DNA of 64,000 nucleotides from Crossiella sp. S99.2 (GTDB lineage Bacteria; Actinomycetota; Actinomycetes; Mycobacteriales; Pseudonocardiaceae): contig NZ_JALMDK010000006.1 in assembly GCF_023094165.1 (NCBI RefSeq), positions 620,001 to 684,000 on the forward strand, given 5' to 3'. Both the position numbers and the translations under genes were made by a program. The notes under the pieces were generated by a model that had not been told where the DNA came from, ran no database searches, and saw only the letters and a program-made list of their open reading frames with translations. Position 1 is the stretch's first letter; each line of letters begins with the position of its first letter. This document shows positions 60,025 to 64,000 of the stretch, one piece after another.

Positions 60025-61819
60025 GCACCGCCCGCGCCACCCGGTCGTTCTGCCCGAACGGCTCGATCTCCGGGGTCACGCCCGGCGTGTGCACCACGCC
60101 CACGCCGGGCCCGACCGCGAACCGGGCCGGATGCGCGCTGCCGTCCGCGGCCAGTAGCCGGTGGTCGGCCGGGCGCACCGCGAGCCGCCCGGTACGGTAG
60201 CTCCCGGTCTCGTCGGCCAGCTCCTCCTCGGCGCACTCACCGCGGTCGAACAGCTTGCGCAGCAACGGATCCGCCGTCCCGGCCAGATCGGGTTCGGCCA
60301 GCCGGGACTCGATCAGGAACCGCGCGGGCGTCTCCCCCGGCACCCGCGGACTGCTGCCCACGAACAACCCGGCCGACTCGTCCGCGCGCACCCGCGACTC
60401 CGGGCCGAGGAACCGCAGCACCCCGGCCTGGGCGAGCGCGAGCAGCTCGGCCAGCCGCCGCCCCGGCGGCCCGCTGGTCAGAAAGCTCATCAACGGCAGG
60501 AACCCGCGTTCGACCTCCCGCACCATCGACTCCGCGGTCAGCCGGCCGGCCCCGGCCAGCTCCAGCACGGTCAGCACGGCCATGTTCACCCCGGCCAGCC
60601 CGCCGATCTCCGCACTCCACCGCGGATCGCCGCGCCGGTGCAGATCCGCCCGCACGTAGTCGCGCACCCAGTCCTGGAACTCCGCCGCGTCCGGGAACCA
60701 CCGGCCGGCCAGCGGATCCGGCCAGCTGTCCGGGTCGACCCGGTCGGCCGGATCCGGCACCGCCGCCTCGATCAGCTCGACCAGTTCCGGGCTAGCCCAG
60801 TCGTACGCGTCCAGCCCGGCCAGGAATTCGTCCCAGGGCAGCCGCACCCGGTCCGGGTGGCCGAGGAACAGTTCGTGGTAGTGCCCGTAGGCGACGTCCT
60901 TGCACACCAACGGCCACAGCTGTTCCCGGAAGCTCAGCTGGCCCGCGGGCACGGTGTCGTGCCGGAAGTACCGGGGCAGTTCGGGCTGCCCGGCGAGCAG
61001 GGCGCTGTCCGGTTTGGCGTGGTAGGGCACTCCGGTGCGGGAACCGGCGTACAGCACCGGTTCCAGCCCGGAGGGCTCATAGGCCAGCTCACCGTCCAGG
61101 GTGCGCCGGAACTTGCCGCCGCGGCCCTCGGTGAGCAGCACCATGGTGTCCACGAAGGTCAGCCCGAGGCCACGCAGCAGCACCGGTTCGCCGGCCGGGA
61201 CCACGGCCAGCGCGGCCGCGTCCGCCTGCCCGCGCGGCAGGTAGCCCAGGCCGTGCCGGTCCGCGAACTCGCGGGCGGCCAGCTCGGCCGGGGTCGGCCG
61301 CGCGTCCAGGTGGCCCTGGGCCAGCACCACCGCGTCCACCGTCAGCACCAGGCCACTGGCCAGCCGGACCTGTTGTCCCGCAGCGGTTTCGCCCAGCTCG
61401 ACGGCCTGGTCCCGGTGCACCCGCACCTGGCCGAGCCGGTCGGCCGCGCGCTGGAACACCCAGGAGAAGTACGCGCTCGCCAGGGGCCGGGAGGCGAACC
61501 ACCGCGGGGTGGTCCGGCCCACCTCCTCGGCCAGTTCTCCCCTGGCGAGCGCGTGGCCGCCGGCGGCGCGCGCCCAGTCCCACAGCGACGGGACTTCGTT
61601 GTCCGCGCCGGAGAACGGGGTCACGCCTGCCGCCCGCGAGTTCATCCACAGCAGGTTGGGCTGGGCCCGCCGCCAGATCCGCCCCGGCCCCGCCGGGTAC
61701 GGGTCCACCACGTGCACCTCCACCGGCCCGGAGGCCAAGGCGCACAGGCGATCCAGCACCCCGGTGCCGCGCGGGCCGGCGCCGATGACGCAGACCCGCA
61801 GCGGCCGGGTCCGCGACAT
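60008..61819 (-). CDS. FAD/NAD(P)-binding oxidoreductase
   Basis: 603 residues. VCVIGAGPRGTGVLDRL is the N-terminal dinucleotide-binding loop of the FAD-NAD(P)-binding family (NAD_binding_9 type), and VDAVVLAQGHLD is the second nucleotide-associated strand. The function is not known; members occur in biosynthetic operons and hydroxylate or oxidise amines and acids in some cases. The start overlaps the stop of the upstream fusion gene as ATGA; longer upstream frames are shadows. It appears to be the last gene of a minus-strand operon that enters from beyond the right edge. Confidence 0.8.
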   Translation of the reverse strand: MSRTRPLRVCVIGAGPRGTGVLDRLCALASGPVEVHVVDPYPAGPGRIWRRAQPNLLWMNSRAAGVTPFSGADNEVPSLWDWARAAGGHALARGELAEEVGRTTPRWFASRPLASAYFSWVFQRAADRLGQVRVHRDQAVELGETAAGQQVRLASGLVLTVDAVVLAQGHLDARPTPAELAAREFADRHGLGYLPRGQADAAALAVVPAGEPVLLRGLGLTFVDTMVLLTEGRGGKFRRTLDGELAYEPSGLEPVLYAGSRTGVPYHAKPDSALLAGQPELPRYFRHDTVPAGQLSFREQLWPLVCKDVAYGHYHELFLGHPDRVRLPWDEFLAGLDAYDWASPELVELIEAAVPDPADRVDPDSWPDPLAGRWFPDAAEFQDWVRDYVRADLHRRGDPRWSAEIGGLAGVNMAVLTVLELAGAGRLTAESMVREVERGFLPLMSFLTSGPPGRRLAELLALAQAGVLRFLGPESRVRADESAGLFVGSSPRVPGETPARFLIESRLAEPDLAGTADPLLRKLFDRGECAEEELADETGSYRTGRLAVRPADHRLLAADGSAHPARFAVGPGVGVVHTPGVTPEIEPFGQNDRVARAVLSLGS

Positions 61820-63948
61820 CAGGCGGTGGCGCGCCGGGCCAGACCGGCCGGCGGCTTCAGGTGGTCGGCCACCGCCTTGGACACCAGCAGCGGTTCGGCG
61901 ATCCGCCTGCCGCCGATGGCCACGTAGTTGGCCAGCATGCCCAGTCCGCCAAAGGGTTCGTTGCCGTTGTCGGTGCTCAGCAGGGTGGTGTTCTGGTAGA
62001 CGTCGTGCCGCCGGGCCAGCAGCTCGACGGTGGCAGGCAGGTTGCCGTAGACCATCGCGCCCATGGCCCGCTCCTCGAAGAACGGCGTGGTCAGCGTCTC
62101 GTGCAGGGCGTCGAGATCGTCGTAGCTGACCACGTTGAAGATCGGCGCGAACAGCTCCTCGTAACTGGAGCGCCGGGTCAGCTCCCGGCACAGCACGGTG
62201 GGCTGCAACCGCCGCGTGCGCAGCTCGACCTGGCCGCCGTGCACGATGTGCCCGGCGTTGCGGTGCAGGTACTCCAGCGCGAAACCGAACGCCTGGTCGT
62301 AGTACATGCTGCCGTAGTCGGCCCGCGGATCGTCGTAGGAGCCGTAGACCAGCTCGTCGATCCGCTTGCCCAGCAGGTCCAGGAACCGCTCGCGCACCGA
62401 GGAGTGCACGAACATCACGTCCGGCCCGAAGCAGTCCTGGCCGGAGTTGATCAGCCGGATGTCCACCGCGTCGGCCACCGCGAGATCCACGTCCGCGTCC
62501 GGCCCGACCACGACCGGGTTGATGCCCTGGCCGAAGTAGAGGAACAGCTGCTGCTCACTGATCTGGCCGCGGATCCGCTCGGCGTTGGCGTAGGTGCCGG
62601 TGAACAGCACCAGTTCGGCGTCGGCCACCGGACCGGCGGTGAACTGCCGCTGGGTGCTGGCCGCCAGGGTCACCGGCAGCCCGTGCGCCGACGCCATCAG
62701 CTCGTGCAGCCGGGTCAGCTGGGACTGGATGTGCGCGGAGGGCCGGAAGGTGATCCGCTCGCAGTACAGGCTGGGCACCAGCACGTAGAGCACGTAGGCG
62801 TACAGCGGGATGTTGGACGGCATGAACACCGCGGCACTGCCGATCAGCCGCGGCTGGTGCGCGGTGACCTCGGCCTCCGCGCCGCGCAGGGTGCGGATCG
62901 CGGTCTCCAGTTCGCCGACGGCGGTGCGGTGGTTGGACACCTCGCACAGGATCGCCAGCACCTCGTCCCGGCGCTCGTCCAGGAAGGTCTCCACCGCCCG
63001 CAGCGCGGCCACCCGGCTGGGCAGCGGCACGGCGGCCGAGGAGGGTTCGGGTTTGGCCAGGGATCGAACCGAGCCAGTGCTGTTCACGGCATGTGCAGGG
63101 AGTGCGCGCATGTCGTCCTTCCCATCGCGGTTGAGCGAAGTAATCGGGGTGGCCGAGTTCCGGCCGGGTCGTTCGCGCAGCGGCACACCCTCGACGCACC
63201 ACCGCCGCACCGAGCGCAGCGTCGCGGCCCGCACCGGCCGCAGCTCCAGCAACCGGCACAGGCCCTGGCTGGCCGCCGGGGTCCCGTCCACCACGGTCAC
63301 GTTCATCCGGGTGATCGCCTCCACCGCCAGGTCCAGCCGGTCGGCGGGCAGCACCACCGCGCTGCTGCGGCTGAACCACCACAGCAGCAACAGGACCAGC
63401 CCGTACGGGTGGGAGAAGGGCAGCAACGGCAACAGCACGTCGGTGTCCTTGTACCCGGCCCGCTGCTGAGCCCGCCGCACCGCGAACCGCACCGTGCCCC
63501 CGGCCCGGATCACGCCCTCCTTGGCCCCGGCAGGCCAGACCTCCACCGCGTGCGAGCGCTGCCACCACTGGGTCAGGTCCAGCTCGAACCCGGCGGGCGC
63601 GGGCGAAGCCTCGCGCTCCAGTTCGGACAGTCGCAGCCGGAACCCGGCCACGTCGGCGGGCAGGTCCACCGATCCGTCGTGCAGCAGCCAGCGCACCGGC
63701 GCCCGCCGCAGGATGGCCGCGGTCTCCTCCGCCGACTGGTCCTCCTCCAGTAGGACCAGGGTGGCGTCGGAGTGCAGCAGGGTGAGTAACGCGATCACGT
63801 AGCCGATCGAGTTGCCCCCTTGGATCGCGACCCGGTCACCGGGGGCGAATCCGTTGTCCCGCAGGTGTTCCGCGAAGACCCGACATCGTGCGCGTAGCTC
63901 CTCGAAGGAGCGCACGCCGGTCTGGCCGATGAGGCCGACGCCGGTCAT
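61819..63948 (-). CDS. Fusion of a degenerate AMP-ligase-like domain and an aldehyde dehydrogenase-like domain
   Basis: 709 residues in one frame. Residues 1-279 resemble the N-terminal part of acyl-AMP ligases (GVRSFEELRARCRVFAEHLR, GDRVAIQGGNSIGYVIALL, LLPLLPFSHPYGL), but the phosphate loop TSGTTGxPKG is replaced by VIRAGGTVRF and the C-terminal domain is missing. Residues 280-709 resemble the aldehyde dehydrogenase superfamily, with NSGQDCFGP holding the probable catalytic Cys; the usual ELGGK block reads FGQGINP, so the general-base Glu is lost, as in acylating or acyl-reductase types. A second ATG at 63111 (MRALPAHAV) has GGAAGG 6 nt upstream, so the second domain may also be made alone. 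Codon 54 is TTA. Confidence 0.75.
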   Translation of the reverse strand: MTGVGLIGQTGVRSFEELRARCRVFAEHLRDNGFAPGDRVAIQGGNSIGYVIALLTLLHSDATLVLLEEDQSAEETAAILRRAPVRWLLHDGSVDLPADVAGFRLRLSELEREASPAPAGFELDLTQWWQRSHAVEVWPAGAKEGVIRAGGTVRFAVRRAQQRAGYKDTDVLLPLLPFSHPYGLVLLLLWWFSRSSAVVLPADRLDLAVEAITRMNVTVVDGTPAASQGLCRLLELRPVRAATLRSVRRWCVEGVPLRERPGRNSATPITSLNRDGKDDMRALPAHAVNSTGSVRSLAKPEPSSAAVPLPSRVAALRAVETFLDERRDEVLAILCEVSNHRTAVGELETAIRTLRGAEAEVTAHQPRLIGSAAVFMPSNIPLYAYVLYVLVPSLYCERITFRPSAHIQSQLTRLHELMASAHGLPVTLAASTQRQFTAGPVADAELVLFTGTYANAERIRGQISEQQLFLYFGQGINPVVVGPDADVDLAVADAVDIRLINSGQDCFGPDVMFVHSSVRERFLDLLGKRIDELVYGSYDDPRADYGSMYYDQAFGFALEYLHRNAGHIVHGGQVELRTRRLQPTVLCRELTRRSSYEELFAPIFNVVSYDDLDALHETLTTPFFEERAMGAMVYGNLPATVELLARRHDVYQNTTLLSTDNGNEPFGGLGMLANYVAIGGRRIAEPLLVSKAVADHLKPPAGLARRATA

Positions 63949-64000
63949 TGCCGGGCCAGGCTCAGGTCGTAGGGGTTGGTCAGGTGCGCGACGAATTTGG
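63945..64000 (-). CDS. C-terminal end of an upstream gene, partial
   Basis: Only the last 17 or so codons are visible: KFVAHLTNPYDLSLARQ then TGA. The stop overlaps the ATG of the fusion gene (ATGA), so the two are translationally coupled members of one operon. The family cannot be recognised from this fragment. Confidence 0.6.
   Translation of the reverse strand, partial: KFVAHLTNPYDLSLARQ

Noticed and set aside
60008..62191. 727-codon version of the FAD-protein gene
   Set aside because: The extra N-terminus is a shadow of the fusion gene. The conserved Rossmann start and the ATGA overlap fix the start at 61819.

Overview
The window is high-GC actinomycete DNA. GTG and TTG starts are common, genes overlap as ATGA or GTGA, and rare TTA codons sit in regulatory and biosynthetic genes. 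Gene content fits a filamentous actinomycete, perhaps Pseudonocardiales; I cannot fix the genus from sequence alone. No rRNA, tRNA, CRISPR array, IS element or phage was seen.

Positions 793-41051 look like one biosynthetic gene cluster for a glycosylated aromatic polyketide with a non-acetate starter. A bimodular type I PKS (793-9948; KSQ-AT-ACP then KS-AT-DH-ER-KR-ACP, no thioesterase) is predicted to make a 2-methylbutyryl thioester. A Ser-type KAS III homologue (10018-11061) and a discrete acyltransferase (33124-34125) could move it to a type II PKS: KS-alpha/CLF (29300-31776), ACP, di-domain aromatase/cyclase, ActIII-like ketoreductase, ActIV-like metallo-beta-lactamase-fold cyclase, and SRPBCC, SnoaL-like and ABM-type small proteins. 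A P450, an azoreductase-like flavoprotein and an NmrA-type reductase are candidate tailoring enzymes.

Deoxyaminosugar genes are scattered through the cluster: thymidylyltransferase, 2,3-dehydratase, 3-aminotransferase, 3-C-methyltransferase, N,N-dimethyltransferase, two 4-ketoreductases and two glycosyltransferases. They suggest N,N-dimethylated aminosugars of the angolosamine/vancosamine kind. Type I-made starter, aminosugars and a short UvrA-type protein resembling anthracycline self-resistance proteins together recall pluramycin-type anthrapyrans; that assignment is inference. A DrrAB-like ABC exporter and a SARP regulator with a TTA codon complete the cluster. Two tandemly duplicated secreted proteins of unknown function lie inside it.

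From 41124 to 43165 lies a divergent MocR regulator/DJ-1 pair with a perfect palindrome between them. From 43166 to 55105 lies a polymorphic-toxin locus on the minus strand: a secreted LamG-domain protein, a 2278-residue RHS protein ending in a Hint domain and an ART-HYD1-like toxin tip, a GTGA-coupled candidate immunity gene, a second small protein, and a displaced decayed Hint fragment. These tips are visibly poorer in GC than the RHS body.

From 55306 to 64000 are a LysR regulator divergent from an IMPase-like gene and a DUF-like NADP oxidoreductase, a TetR regulator divergent from an MFS exporter, and the end of a minus-strand operon (an FAD/NAD(P)-binding protein, an unusual AMP-ligase-like/aldehyde dehydrogenase fusion and a partial upstream gene). 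The left edge holds the start of a secreted S33-family hydrolase.
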